Source: Streptomyces sp. JJ66 (lineage in GTDB: Bacteria; Actinomycetota; Actinomycetes; Streptomycetales; Streptomycetaceae). From it: a stretch of 64,000 bases of DNA. The position numbers and the translations under genes are program-made. The notes beneath the pieces were generated by a model. That model had not been told where the DNA came from and ran no database searches. It was given only the letters and a program-made list of their open reading frames with translations. The DNA is taken from the NCBI RefSeq assembly GCF_019303495.1, contig NZ_JAEVFI010000008.1:1-64000 (forward strand), in the 5' to 3' direction. Below, piece by piece: positions 1-8,881 of the stretch; the first letter of the stretch is position 1, and each line of letters starts with the position of its first letter.

Positions 1-132
1 GCACTCAGCACCTGCACAGTCAGCCCAACGCGCACCAGCCACAACAGTTACGAGACAACCTTTAGCGCCACCGGCCGGGCGGGTGCGTCAAGGAAGGGGA
101 AACGTCGCTGCGGCGTGACGCCCGCCCACGTC

Positions 133-1323
133 TCACACGCCGTGGTGCGTCACCCGGAACGTGAGGCCCGCCGCGACCAGCCGGTCGATCAGCGGGCGGC
201 CCATCGCCACGGCTGTCGTCAGCTGGCCGGAGGTCTGAGGCAGGTCGTCGAAGGCCAGGCACAGCGCGGACTCGGCCAGCATCTTCGCCGTTTCGTCGTA
301 GCCGGGATCGCCGCCGCTCACCTCGGTGGCGACGCGCTGGCCGCCGCCCTCCCCGAGGAAGCGGACGGAGAACGTGCTGCGGGCCCGGCGTTCCTCGCTC
401 GGCCCCTCGCCCGGAGCCAGCCGCGCGGACAGGGCGCGGCGGGCGGCGGGCACCTGGGCGAGCGCCAGGACCCCGGCGATCCCCGCGATGCCGCCGAGGG
501 CGACCGGCAGCTGCCGCACCGCCGCCGCGTGCCGGTAGCGGAAGTCGGGTCCGTAGCGCTCCAGAGCGGCGGCCGAACGGCCCACGATCTGCGCGTCGAT
601 GGTCGGCAGCGGCACCGCCCAGGCGTCCAGCAGCGGCGCCCGGCGCACGCCGCCGGTGGGCACCCAGACGCGGCGTCCGGCCAAACGCGGCTCGGCGCGG
701 CGCCGCTCCCGGGCGGCGGCCAGCGTCTGGCGGCCGCGCGAGAACGCCTCCAGCGCGGAGGCGAGCGTCCCGCCGGAGAAGGAGGCGTTAGTGCGCACAT
801 AGCCGTCCACGCGCAGCGGCACGCCCTCGGGCAGGTGCTCCACGGTGTAGAGCACGCCGAGGTCGTGGGGCACGGAGTCGAAGCCGCAGGCGTGCACGAG
901 GCGGGCGCCGGTGCGCTCGGCCGTGGCGTGGTGCCGCAGGTACATGGTGTCGACGAACTCCGGTTCGCCGCACAGGTCCACGTAGTCGGTGCCCGTTTCG
1001 GCGCAGGCGGCCACCAGCGGTTCGCCGTAGCGGATGTAGGGGCCCACGGTGGTCAGCACCACGGAGGTGTCAGCGGCCAGGCGGCGCAGGGAGGCGGGGT
1101 CGTCGGCATCGGCCGGAAGCAGCGGCAGGTCGGTCAGCTCGGCGCGGTCCGGGCGCAGGGCGGCCAGTTCGGCGCGGACGGCGGCCAGCTTCTCCGGGTT
1201 GCGCCCGGCCAGCGCCCACCGGCACCCGGGCGGCGCGTGTTCGGCGAGGTAGCGGGCGGTGAGGCGGCCGGTGAAGCCGGTGGCGCCGAACAGGACGAGG
1301 TCGTGGGCGGGGGTGGCGGGCAA
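133..1323 (-). CDS. Saccharopine dehydrogenase-like / trans-acting enoyl reductase family protein
   Basis: A 396-residue predicted NAD(P)-dependent oxidoreductase of unknown substrate. The N-terminus has a Rossmann nucleotide-binding turn (VLFGATGFTG, residues 10-19) followed by an AGRN segment that normally contacts the cofactor; the middle carries CGFDSVP, typical of the saccharopine dehydrogenase-like group that includes mycobacterial trans-acting enoyl reductases. I place the start at a TTG at 1323 because AAGGAG sits 6 bases upstream (1330-1335); the open frame continues to 1461 but without a ribosome site and overlapping the divergent gene at 1437. It stands alone and its substrate cannot be read from context. 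Confidence 0.85.
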   Translation of the reverse strand: MPATPAHDLVLFGATGFTGRLTARYLAEHAPPGCRWALAGRNPEKLAAVRAELAALRPDRAELTDLPLLPADADDPASLRRLAADTSVVLTTVGPYIRYGEPLVAACAETGTDYVDLCGEPEFVDTMYLRHHATAERTGARLVHACGFDSVPHDLGVLYTVEHLPEGVPLRVDGYVRTNASFSGGTLASALEAFSRGRQTLAAARERRRAEPRLAGRRVWVPTGGVRRAPLLDAWAVPLPTIDAQIVGRSAAALERYGPDFRYRHAAAVRQLPVALGGIAGIAGVLALAQVPAARRALSARLAPGEGPSEERRARSTFSVRFLGEGGGQRVATEVSGGDPGYDETAKMLAESALCLAFDDLPQTSGQLTTAVAMGRPLIDRLVAAGLTFRVTHHGV

Positions 1324-1424
1324 CGTGGGCTCCTTCGCCGGGTTGGTCAGGGCCTTGGGTGGTTCGGGGCTTGGCTGAGGCGCGCGCTCGGACGGCGCGG
1401 CGGGCGGATGTCGGTGGCCGCGCC

Positions 1425-1430
1425 TACGGT
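1425..1430 (+). promoter_or_regulatory. -10 element of a probable leaderless promoter
   Basis: TACGGT lies 6 bases before the ATG at 1437 and no ribosome binding site is present, so transcription probably begins at the start codon. No convincing -35 hexamer is visible. Confidence 0.45.
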
Positions 1431-1436
1431 GACCGT

Positions 1437-1817
1437 ATGGCCAAGAAAGCGGATGATCCACTGGTGGTGCGGGAAGCGGTGCGTGCGTTCGCCCTCACCC
1501 TGCCGGGTGCGTGGGAGGACTTCCCGTGGGGTGAGAGCGTGGTGAAGGTGGGCAAGAAGGTGTTCGTCTTCCTCGGTGTCTCCGACGGCAGTTACCCGCC
1601 CACCGTCACTTTCAAGCTGGCTGATCCCGAGGCGCACGAGCACGCGCTCAGCTGCCCCGGGGCCGAGCCGACCGGGTACGGGCTGGGCCGCTCCGGCTGG
1701 GTGACGGTGCCGCTGGAGCCGCGCGGCGCGCCCGGGGCCGACCTGCTGCGCGACTGGGTGGAGGACAGTTACCGGGCGGTCGCACCCAAGCGCTTGGCCG
1801 CCCAGCTGGACGGGTGA
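1437..1817 (+). CDS. MmcQ/YjbR family protein
   Basis: A 126-residue single-domain protein of the MmcQ/YjbR (CyaY-fold, DUF419) family. The pattern visible is the N-terminal helix VREAVRAFALTLPGAWEDFPWGE, the strand pair around VGKKVFVFLG, and the C-terminal GWVTVPL...LRDWVEDSYRAVAPK, which are hallmarks of this family. Members are annotated as possible DNA-binding proteins but no biochemical role is established. The start at 1437 is supported by a -10-like hexamer 6 bases upstream rather than by a ribosome site. Divergent from the oxidoreductase at 1323. Confidence 0.85.
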   Translation: MAKKADDPLVVREAVRAFALTLPGAWEDFPWGESVVKVGKKVFVFLGVSDGSYPPTVTFKLADPEAHEHALSCPGAEPTGYGLGRSGWVTVPLEPRGAPGADLLRDWVEDSYRAVAPKRLAAQLDG

Positions 1818-1886
1818 GCGCGGAGACCGGGGGGCCGAGGGGCCAGGGTGCGGTGTACCCGTCGGTAATCCGGGGGGCGGAAGGGC

Positions 1887-1915
1887 TTGTGCAAACGGGA
1901 ACACGTTCTTAGCAT
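1887..1915 (+). promoter_or_regulatory. Putative promoter of the acyl-CoA oxidation operon
   Basis: TTGTGC (1887-1892) and TAGCAT (1910-1915) are separated by 17 bases, a fair match to streptomycete housekeeping promoters. Transcription would start near 1922, directly at the MerR-type operator. Confidence 0.4.
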
Positions 1916-1923
1916 CACCGGTG

Positions 1924-1940
1924 TTACATCAGTTGTGTCA
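1924..1940 (+). promoter_or_regulatory. Putative MerR-regulator operator (operon site)
   Basis: TTACATCAGTTGTGTCA is an imperfect 8-1-8 inverted repeat that agrees at 13 of 17 positions with the perfect palindrome in front of the merR gene (8753-8769). It lies around the predicted transcription start of the operon beginning at 1957, a position suited to repression. Confidence 0.6.
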
Positions 1941-1956
1941 CACGACTGGGGGCCTG

Positions 1957-3114
1957 ATGACAGCGGCGACAGCGCCCGGGCAGGGCCACGGCCCGCTCGC
2001 GGGCGTGCGCGTGGTGGAGCTGGCCGGGATCGGTCCGGGCCCGTTCGCGGCGATGACGCTGGGCGACCTGGGCGCCGACGTCGTGCGCGTCGACCGGCCC
2101 GGCGGCGCGGGGCTGGGCATCGACCCGGCCATGGACGTCACCGGCCGTAACAAGCGCTCCGTCCTGGTGGACTTGAAGTCGGCGACCGGCGCGGCCACCG
2201 TGCTCGACCTGGTGGCACGGGCGGACATCCTGATCGAGGGCTATCGTCCCGGCGTCGCCGAACGGCTCGGCGTCGGCCCCGCCCCGTGCCTGGAGCGCAA
2301 TCCGGCCCTCGTCTACGGGCGGATGACCGGCTGGGGCCAGGACGGGCCGCTCGCCCCGCACGCCGGGCACGACATCGGCTACATCGCCCTCACCGGCGCG
2401 CTCGGCCTCACCGGCCCGGCCGACGGCCCGCCCTGCCCCCCGGCCAACCTGCTGGGGGACTACGCGGGCGGTTCCCTCTACCTCGTCGTCGGCGTGCTGG
2501 CCGCGCTCCACCACGCGCGGGCCCGGGGCACGGGTCAGGTGGTGGACGCCGCCATCGTGGACGGCACCAGCCACCTGACGGCGATGCTGCACGGCATGCT
2601 GGCCGCCGGGGCCTGGCAGGACGCGCGCGGCGTCAACCTGCTGGACGGCGGCAGCCCGTTCTACGGCGTCTACGAGACGTCCGACGGCAAGCACATGGCC
2701 GTCGGCGCCCTCGAAGAGCGCTTCTACGCGGAGTTCGTCCGGCTCCTGGGGCTGGACCCGGCCACCGCTGACCGCACCGACGTCCGCCGCTGGCCCGCGC
2801 TGCGCGCCGCCGTCGCCGAACGCTTCCGCACCCGCACCCGGCAGGAGTGGACCGCCGTCTTCGACGGCTCCGACGCCTGCGTCGCCCCCGTGCTCTCCCT
2901 GCATGAAGCCCCGGGGCACCCGCACCTCGCCGCGCGCGGCACCTTCGTGGAGCACGCCGGGATCACCCAGCCCGCGCCCGCACCCCGCTTCTCCGTCACA
3001 CCCGGAGCCATCCGCACCGTCCCCGTCCGGCCCGGCGCCGACGCGGCGTCCGTCACCCGCGACTGGGACCTCCCGGACGGCGCCCTCACCACCCCCGCCG
3101 ATGCCCCGCACTGA
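1957..3114 (+). CDS. CaiB/BaiF family CoA transferase (alpha-methylacyl-CoA racemase-like)
   Basis: A 385-residue class III CoA-transferase family enzyme, which moves CoA between carboxylic acids or racemises 2-methylacyl-CoAs. Visible features are the N-terminal LAGVRVVELAGIGPGPFAAMTLGDLGADVVRVD (the family signature with the catalytic-Asp region following), the RNKRS motif, and the central GDYAGGSLYLVVGVLAALHHA helix. I use the ATG at 1957 (GGGGG 5 bases upstream) instead of an in-frame start at 1921 that would lie in the operator. It is first in an operon with acyl-CoA dehydrogenase, thiolase and FadB-type genes, which favours a role in activating or epimerising branched fatty acyl-CoAs. 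Confidence 0.9.
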   Translation: MTAATAPGQGHGPLAGVRVVELAGIGPGPFAAMTLGDLGADVVRVDRPGGAGLGIDPAMDVTGRNKRSVLVDLKSATGAATVLDLVARADILIEGYRPGVAERLGVGPAPCLERNPALVYGRMTGWGQDGPLAPHAGHDIGYIALTGALGLTGPADGPPCPPANLLGDYAGGSLYLVVGVLAALHHARARGTGQVVDAAIVDGTSHLTAMLHGMLAAGAWQDARGVNLLDGGSPFYGVYETSDGKHMAVGALEERFYAEFVRLLGLDPATADRTDVRRWPALRAAVAERFRTRTRQEWTAVFDGSDACVAPVLSLHEAPGHPHLAARGTFVEHAGITQPAPAPRFSVTPGAIRTVPVRPGADAASVTRDWDLPDGALTTPADAPH

Positions 3115-3231
3115 GCACGCCGCACCGAACCGCACACCACGACCCCGCCATACGAACGAAGCACCGCACCAGCACGCACCGAGCAGCACCTTTCCCGCCG
3201 CCCGCCGGGCCGCCACAGCCGCAGGAGCAGC

Positions 3232-4374
3232 ATGCAGCGCGAGATCTACACCGAGGACCACGAGGCGTTCCGGGGAACGGTCAGGACGTTCCTGGCCAAG
3301 GAGGTCACGCCGCACTACGAGCAGTGGGAGCGCGCGGGCATCGTCAGCCGCGAGGTGTGGCGGGCCGCCGGACGGCAGGGTCTGCTGGGCCTGGCCGTCC
3401 CGCAGGAGTACGGCGGCGGGGGCGAGCCCGACTTCCGCTACAGCGCCGTGCTGGCCGAGGAGTTCGCCCGCGCGGGCGCCCCCGGGTTCGCCATCGGGCT
3501 GCACAACGACATCATCGGCCCCTATCTGCTCTCACTCGCCACCGAGGAGCAAAAGCAGCGCTGGCTGCCCGGCTTCTGCTCCGGCGAGCTGATCACGGCC
3601 ATCGCCATGACCGAGCCGGGCGCGGGTTCCGACCTCCAGGGCATCCGGACCACCGCCCAGGACCACGGCGACCACTGGGTCCTCAGTGGTTCCAAGACCT
3701 TCATCTCCAACGGCATCCTCGCCGACCTCGTCCTCGTCGTGGCCAGGACCAGCCCGGAGGGCGGCGCTCACGGGCTGAGCCTGCTCGTCGTCGAGCGCGG
3801 CATGGACGGCTTCGAGCGCGGCCGCAACCTGGACAAGATCGGCCAGAAGTCCCAGGACACCGCCGAACTGTTCTTCCACGACGTGCGGGTGCCCAAGGAG
3901 AACCTGCTCGGCGAGCTGAACGGCGCGTTCGGGCACCTGATGACGCACCTGGCGCAGGAGCGCATGGCCATCGCGGTGGCCGCCATCACCGTCGCCGAGC
4001 ACCTGCTGGAGACGACAACCGCCTACGTCAAGGAGCGCGAGGCGTTCGGACGGCCGATCGCCACGTTCCAGCACATCCGCTTCGAGATCGCCGAGATGGC
4101 CACCGAGTGCGCCGTCACCCGTGCCTTCCTGGACCGCTGCATCACCGAGCACGCGGCGGGGAAACTGGACGCGGTGCACGCGTCGATGGCCAAGTGGTGG
4201 TCCACCGAGCTGCAAAAGCGCGTCACCGACCGCTGTCTGCAACTGCACGGAGGCTACGGCTACATGAACGAGTACCCCGTCGCCCGCGCCTACACCGATG
4301 GCCGCATCCAGACCATCTACGGCGGCACGACCGAGATCATGAAGGAGATCATCGGCCGCTCGCTGCTGGCCTGA
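3232..4374 (+). CDS. Acyl-CoA dehydrogenase
   Basis: A 380-residue FAD enzyme catalysing the first, alpha,beta-dehydrogenation step of acyl-CoA oxidation; electrons normally pass to ETF. Family motifs are MTEPGAGSDLQGI (FAD/substrate loop), WVLSGSKTFISNG, and the C-terminal QLHGGYGYMNEYPVARAYTDGRIQTIYGGTTEIMKEIIGRSLL split over adjacent helices, in which the Glu of GGTTE is the expected catalytic base. Length is normal for the family. AGGAG at 3223-3227 supports the ATG. It is the second gene of the operon, 117 bases after the CoA-transferase. Confidence 0.95.
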   Translation: MQREIYTEDHEAFRGTVRTFLAKEVTPHYEQWERAGIVSREVWRAAGRQGLLGLAVPQEYGGGGEPDFRYSAVLAEEFARAGAPGFAIGLHNDIIGPYLLSLATEEQKQRWLPGFCSGELITAIAMTEPGAGSDLQGIRTTAQDHGDHWVLSGSKTFISNGILADLVLVVARTSPEGGAHGLSLLVVERGMDGFERGRNLDKIGQKSQDTAELFFHDVRVPKENLLGELNGAFGHLMTHLAQERMAIAVAAITVAEHLLETTTAYVKEREAFGRPIATFQHIRFEIAEMATECAVTRAFLDRCITEHAAGKLDAVHASMAKWWSTELQKRVTDRCLQLHGGYGYMNEYPVARAYTDGRIQTIYGGTTEIMKEIIGRSLLA

Positions 4375-4437
4375 CCCCCGAGCACCCCGCGCTCTTCCCG
4401 CAGCCCCTCGCAAGCCTCCAGCCGAAAGGCCGCACCC

Positions 4438-5652
4438 GTGAGCACCGAAGCGTACGTCTACGACGCCATCCGCACCCCGCGTGGGCGCGGCAAGGCGAAC
4501 GGATCCCTGCACGGCACCAAGCCCATCGACCTCGTCGTCGGCCTCATCCACGAACTGCGCTCCCGCTTCCCCGGCCTGGACCCGGCCGCGATCGACGACG
4601 TCGTGCTCGGCGTCGTCAGCCCGCACAGCGACCAGGGCTCCGACATCGCCAAGATCGCCGCGATCGCCGCCGGGCTGCCCGACACCGTGGCCGGAGTACA
4701 GGAGAACCGCTTCTGCGCCTCCGGTCTGGAAGCCGTCAACCTGGCCGCCGCCAAAGTCCGCTCCGGCTGGGAGGACCTGATCCTCGCCGGTGGCGTGGAG
4801 TCGATGTCCCGCGTGCCGCTCGGCAGCGACGGCGGCGCCTGGGCCATGGACCCGATGACCAGCTTCGAGACCGGCTTCGTCCCGCAGGGCATCGGCGCCG
4901 ACCTCATCGCCACCATCGAGGGCTTCACCCGGCGCGAGGTGGACGAGTACGCGGCCCTCTCCCAGGAGCGCGCCGCGCAGGCGTGGAAGGACGAGCGCTT
5001 CGCCCGCTCCGTGGTCCCCGTCCGCGACCGCGCCGGGCTCACCGTGCTCGACCACGACGAGCACCTGCGCCCGGGCACTACCGCCGACTCGCTGGCGGGG
5101 CTGAGGCCGTCCTTCGCGGCGATCGGGGAGATGGGCGGCTTCGACGCCGTCGCGCTGCAGAAGTACCACTGGGTGGAGAAGATCGACCACGTCCACCACG
5201 CGGGCAACTCCTCCGGCATCGTGGACGGCGCCGCCCTGGTGGCCATCGGCAACGCGGAGACCGGACGCCGCTACGGGCTCACCCCCCGGGCCCGCATCGT
5301 TTCCGCCGCCGTTTCCGGCGCCGACCCGACGATCATGCTCACCGGCCCCGCGCCCGCTTCCCGCAAGGCGCTCGCCAAAGCCGGGCTGACCATCGACGAC
5401 ATCGACCTGGTGGAGATCAACGAGGCGTTCGCCGCCGTCGTCCTGCGGTTCGTGCGCGACCTGGGCCTGAGCCTGGACAAGGTCAACGTCAACGGCGGCG
5501 CCATCGCCCTGGGGCACCCGCTGGGCGCGACCGGCGCGATGATCCTCGGCACCCTCATCGACGAGCTCCAGCGGCGCGAGCAGCGGTACGGGCTGGCCAC
5601 CCTGTGCGTCGGCGGCGGCATGGGCATCGCCACCGTCATCGAACGCCTGTGA
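4438..5652 (+). CDS. Acetyl-CoA C-acyltransferase (thiolase)
   Basis: A 404-residue thiolase, expected to cleave 3-ketoacyl-CoA in the last step of beta-oxidation. All three catalytic segments are present: the nucleophilic Cys in [10 protein letters not shown] (~residue 96), the His in [16 protein letters not shown], and the second Cys in [10 protein letters not shown] near the C-terminus. EINEAFA, another thiolase signature, is intact. GTG start, with a purine-rich CGAAAGG upstream. It lies between the acyl-CoA dehydrogenase and the multifunctional hydratase/dehydrogenase, so the whole spiral can be made from this operon. Confidence 0.95.
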   Translation: MSTEAYVYDAIRTPRGRGKANGSLHGTKPIDLVVGLIHELRSRFPGLDPAAIDDVVLGVVSPHSDQGSDIAKIAAIAAGLPDTVAGVQENRFCASGLEAVNLAAAKVRSGWEDLILAGGVESMSRVPLGSDGGAWAMDPMTSFETGFVPQGIGADLIATIEGFTRREVDEYAALSQERAAQAWKDERFARSVVPVRDRAGLTVLDHDEHLRPGTTADSLAGLRPSFAAIGEMGGFDAVALQKYHWVEKIDHVHHAGNSSGIVDGAALVAIGNAETGRRYGLTPRARIVSAAVSGADPTIMLTGPAPASRKALAKAGLTIDDIDLVEINEAFAAVVLRFVRDLGLSLDKVNVNGGAIALGHPLGATGAMILGTLIDELQRREQRYGLATLCVGGGMGIATVIERL

Positions 5653-5773
5653 GGCACTGACGCCCACGCGCTCACGCGACGGGGCCCGCCCGGCGAGGAC
5701 CCCACCCGGCGAGCACCGCACGCGGGAGCGCCCTTCGCCCGCCCCGCCCACACCTGCCAGGAGACAGCACGCC

Positions 5774-7969
5774 ATGCCCGAGCCCACCACGATCCACTGG
5801 GACCGCGACGCCGACGGCGTCGTCACCCTCACCCTGGACGACCCGGACCAGTCCGCCAACACCATGAACGAGGCGTTCGCCGCCTCCCTCACCGCCGTCG
5901 CCGACCGGCTGGAGGCCCAGCGCGAGGAGATCCGCGGCGTCATCATCACCTCCGCCAAGAAGACCTTCTTCGCCGGCGGCGACCTGCGCCTGCTCATCCA
6001 GGCCACCCCGGACCACGCCGAGGAGGTCTACGCCCAGGGCATGCGCATCAAGCGCGACCTGCGCCGCATCGAGACCCTGGGCCGCCCGGTCGTCGCCGCC
6101 ATCAACGGCACCGCGCTCGGCGGGGGCCTGGAGATCGCGCTCGCCTGCCACCACCGCGTCGCGCTCGACGTGCCCGGCAGCCGCATCGGCCTGCCCGAGT
6201 CCACGCTCGGCCTGCTGCCCGGCGGAGGCGGCGTCGTGCGCACCGTGCGGCTGCTGGGCATCACCGACGCGCTGCTGAACGTCCTCCTCCAGGGCCAGCA
6301 GTACGTCCCGGCCGCCGCGAAGGACAAGGGCCTGGTGCACGAGGTCGTCCCGGACGCCGGTGAACTCCTCACCCGCGCCCGCGCGTTCATCGACGCCCAG
6401 CCCGAGGCCGCCCAGCCATGGGACACCGACGGCTACACGATGCCCGGCGGCACCCCCGCACACCCCGAGCTCGCCGCGAACCTCCCGGCGTTCCCGGCCC
6501 ACCTCAAGAAGCAGACGGGCGGCGCGCCCTACCCGGCGCAGCGCAACATCCTCGCGGCGGCCGTGGAGGGCGCGCAGGTCGACTTCGCGACCGCCGAGCG
6601 CATCGAGGGCCGCTACTTCACCGAACTGGCCACCGGACCGCTGTCGAAGAACATGATCCAGGCGTTCTTCTTCGACCTGCAGGCCGTCAACGCCGGGGCC
6701 AGCCGCCCCAGCGGCGTCCCCGAGCGCCGGGTGCGCAAGGTGGCGGTGCTCGGGGCCGGGATGATGGGCGCGGGCATCGCCTACTCCTGCGCCAGGGCGG
6801 GCATCGAGGTCGTCCTCAAAGACGTGTCGCCGCAGGCCGCCCACAAGGGCAAGGACTACTCCGCTGGCCTGCTGGACAAGGCGCTCGCGCGCGGCAAGAC
6901 CACCCCGGAAAAGCGCGCGGCGCTGCTCGCGCGGATCACGCCCACCGCCGACCCGGCCGACGTCGCGGGCTGTGACGCCGTCATCGAGGCCGTCTTCGAG
7001 GACACCGCGCTCAAGCACAGGGTGTTCCAGGAGATCGAGCACCTCGTCGAGCCGGACGCCCTGCTGTGCTCGAACACCTCCACGCTGCCCATCACCGGGC
7101 TCGCCGAAGGCGTCGAGCGCCCGAGCGACTTCGTCGGCCTGCACTTCTTCTCGCCCGTGGACAAGATGCCGCTCGTGGAGATCGTGCGCGGCGAGCAGAC
7201 CGGCGACGAGGCGCTGGCCCGCGCCTTTGACCTGGTGCGGCAGATCAACAAGACGCCCATCGTCGTGAACGACGCCCGGGGCTTCTTCACCTCCCGCGTC
7301 ATCGGCCAGTTCCTCCACGAGGGCGTGGCCATGGTCGGCGAGGGCGTCCCGCCCGCCTCCGTGGAGCAGGCGGCGGCCCAGGCCGGGTACCCGGCCAAGG
7401 TGCTGGCGCTGATGGACGAGCTGACACTCACGCTGCCGCGCAAGATCCGCAACGAGACGCGGGCCGCCCTGCTGGCCGAGGGGGCCCGGTGGCCCGAGCA
7501 CCCGGCCGAGAAGATCATCGACCGCATGGTGGACGAGTTCGGGCGGCCGGGCCGCAGCGGCGGGGCGGGCTTCTACGACTACGACGAGAACGGCAAGCGC
7601 ACCCGCCTGTGGCCGGGCCTGCGCGAGCACTTCGGCACCATGGCCGGCTCCGGGGGCGGCACACCAAAGGTGCCGTTCGCCGACCTGCAAGAGCGCATGC
7701 TCTTCGCCGAGGCGCTGGACACCGTGCGCTGCCTGGAAGAGGGCATCCTCACCACCGTCGCGGACGCCAACATCGGCTCCCTCATGGGCATCGGCTTCCC
7801 GCCGTGGACGGGCGGCTGCCTCCAGTACATCAACGGCTACCCCGGCGGCCTGCCCGGGTTCGTCGCCCGCGCCCGCGAACTGGCCAAGCGGTACGGCGAC
7901 CGCTTCACGCCGCCCGCGCTGCTGCTGGAGAAGGCCGAGCGCGGCGAACGCTTCACTGACGCGCGCTGA
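5774..7969 (+). CDS. fadB: Fatty acid oxidation complex alpha subunit (enoyl-CoA hydratase / 3-hydroxyacyl-CoA dehydrogenase)
   Basis: A 731-residue FadB/FadJ-type fusion. Residues ~1-280 are a crotonase domain (FAGGDLRLL oxyanion segment; [35 protein letters not shown] with the catalytic Glu). Residues ~310-500 are the NAD-binding 3-hydroxyacyl-CoA dehydrogenase ([54 protein letters not shown] with the catalytic His), followed by the helical C-terminal domains (~500-720). With the adjacent thiolase it should form the beta-oxidation complex. ATG with AGGAG in CAGGAGACAGC upstream. It ends 27 bases from the convergent merR gene. Confidence 0.95.
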   Translation: MPEPTTIHWDRDADGVVTLTLDDPDQSANTMNEAFAASLTAVADRLEAQREEIRGVIITSAKKTFFAGGDLRLLIQATPDHAEEVYAQGMRIKRDLRRIETLGRPVVAAINGTALGGGLEIALACHHRVALDVPGSRIGLPESTLGLLPGGGGVVRTVRLLGITDALLNVLLQGQQYVPAAAKDKGLVHEVVPDAGELLTRARAFIDAQPEAAQPWDTDGYTMPGGTPAHPELAANLPAFPAHLKKQTGGAPYPAQRNILAAAVEGAQVDFATAERIEGRYFTELATGPLSKNMIQAFFFDLQAVNAGASRPSGVPERRVRKVAVLGAGMMGAGIAYSCARAGIEVVLKDVSPQAAHKGKDYSAGLLDKALARGKTTPEKRAALLARITPTADPADVAGCDAVIEAVFEDTALKHRVFQEIEHLVEPDALLCSNTSTLPITGLAEGVERPSDFVGLHFFSPVDKMPLVEIVRGEQTGDEALARAFDLVRQINKTPIVVNDARGFFTSRVIGQFLHEGVAMVGEGVPPASVEQAAAQAGYPAKVLALMDELTLTLPRKIRNETRAALLAEGARWPEHPAEKIIDRMVDEFGRPGRSGGAGFYDYDENGKRTRLWPGLREHFGTMAGSGGGTPKVPFADLQERMLFAEALDTVRCLEEGILTTVADANIGSLMGIGFPPWTGGCLQYINGYPGGLPGFVARARELAKRYGDRFTPPALLLEKAERGERFTDAR

Positions 7970-7996
7970 GCGCCCGGATCAGCTGAGTCCGCCCGT

Positions 7997-8734
7997 TCAG
8001 CCGCGCTCGCCGGACGTAAGCCGCGGGGCGCGCTCCCCTGGGAACGCGTCCCGCAGCTCGTCCCTGAGCGAGCGCTGGAACGCGGTGAGCAGCGCCTGCA
8101 CCACCAGCGGCTGCATGTGCGCGGACAGCGACTTCATCGCCTCCACCTGGTCAGGGTCGGGACCGGTATCGCGGTAGGGCTCCCACACCTCGTCGCGGAA
8201 CAGCTGGCTCAGCTCCCGGGCCACCTCACGGGCGTGGCCGAGCACCACGCGGCGGGCCGCCTCGATGGACTCCTGCGCGATCGGCACGTCCAGCAGCCGC
8301 ACCCCCAGACGCAGCAGGCCGGGATCGACGAGGAAGCGGTCGGCGTCGCCGGTGCGCTCCAGCACACTCATCGCCGCCAGCCGGTCCACGTCCGCCTCCG
8401 CCAGCGCCCGTCCGCAGCGCCGCTCCAGCTGCTCGCGGGTCACCTCGTCCACGGTGTCCGGCATCCAGGAGGCCACCAGCGCGCGGTGGATGGCCAGATC
8501 GTGCGCGCTCAGCTCTTCCGGCAGCCGCTGCACGTAGCGCTCGATCGCCGCCAGCGTCATGCCCTGGCTCTGCAGCTCCTCGATGAGCGCCAGCCGGGAC
8601 AGGTGCTCGTCCCCGTACCGTCCGACCCGGCGCGGCCCGATCTGAGGCGGCGGCAGCAGGCCCCGGGTGCTGTAGAAGCGGATGGTGCGCACGGTGACCC
8701 CGGCCCGGGCGGCCAGCTCATCGACGGTCATCAT
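7997..8734 (-). CDS. MerR family transcriptional regulator of the acyl-CoA oxidation operon
   Basis: A 245-residue regulator with an N-terminal MerR winged helix-turn-helix (MTVDELAARAGVTVRTIRFYSTRGLLPPP, residues ~2-29; then RYGDEHLSRLALIEELQSQGMTLAAIERYV) and a long helical C-terminal effector/dimer region with no Cys-based metal site, so it more likely senses a small molecule such as an acyl-CoA. The gene is apparently leaderless (TAGTGT 6 bases before the ATG). It is convergent with the fadB-type gene, and a perfect palindrome in its own promoter recurs in front of that operon, implying it controls both. Confidence 0.9.
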   Translation of the reverse strand: MMTVDELAARAGVTVRTIRFYSTRGLLPPPQIGPRRVGRYGDEHLSRLALIEELQSQGMTLAAIERYVQRLPEELSAHDLAIHRALVASWMPDTVDEVTREQLERRCGRALAEADVDRLAAMSVLERTGDADRFLVDPGLLRLGVRLLDVPIAQESIEAARRVVLGHAREVARELSQLFRDEVWEPYRDTGPDPDQVEAMKSLSAHMQPLVVQALLTAFQRSLRDELRDAFPGERAPRLTSGERG

Positions 8735-8740
8735 GGCGCA

Positions 8741-8770
8741 ACACTATTGGTGTCACACCAGTGGTGTGAA
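8741..8770 (-). promoter_or_regulatory. merR promoter (-35 TTCACA, -10 TAGTGT)
   Basis: Reading leftward, TTCACA (8770-8765) and TAGTGT (8746-8741) are 18 bases apart, and the start codon follows after 6 bases. The 17-bp operator palindrome overlaps the -35 and fills most of the spacer, the usual location for MerR-family control. Confidence 0.5.
8753..8769. promoter_or_regulatory. Perfect 17-bp operator palindrome, probable MerR autoregulatory site
   Basis: TCACACCA-G-TGGTGTGA is a perfect 8-bp inverted repeat around one base. A 13/17 match lies at 1924-1940 before the operon that ends next to this regulator. Confidence 0.65.
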
Positions 8771-8881
8771 GTTCCCCGGCCCCTCCCGGCGTCCGGTGAA
8801 GGCGCCCTGGAGGCCCGTGTCTGTCCCGTGTTGAGGTGTAGCTGGCCGGGGCCGGGGGAGGGGAGTGGGGCAGGGGCGTCC

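Noticed and set aside
1..132. A partial gene at the left edge of the window
   Set aside because: No frame with family similarity or a ribosome site can be supported in these bases.
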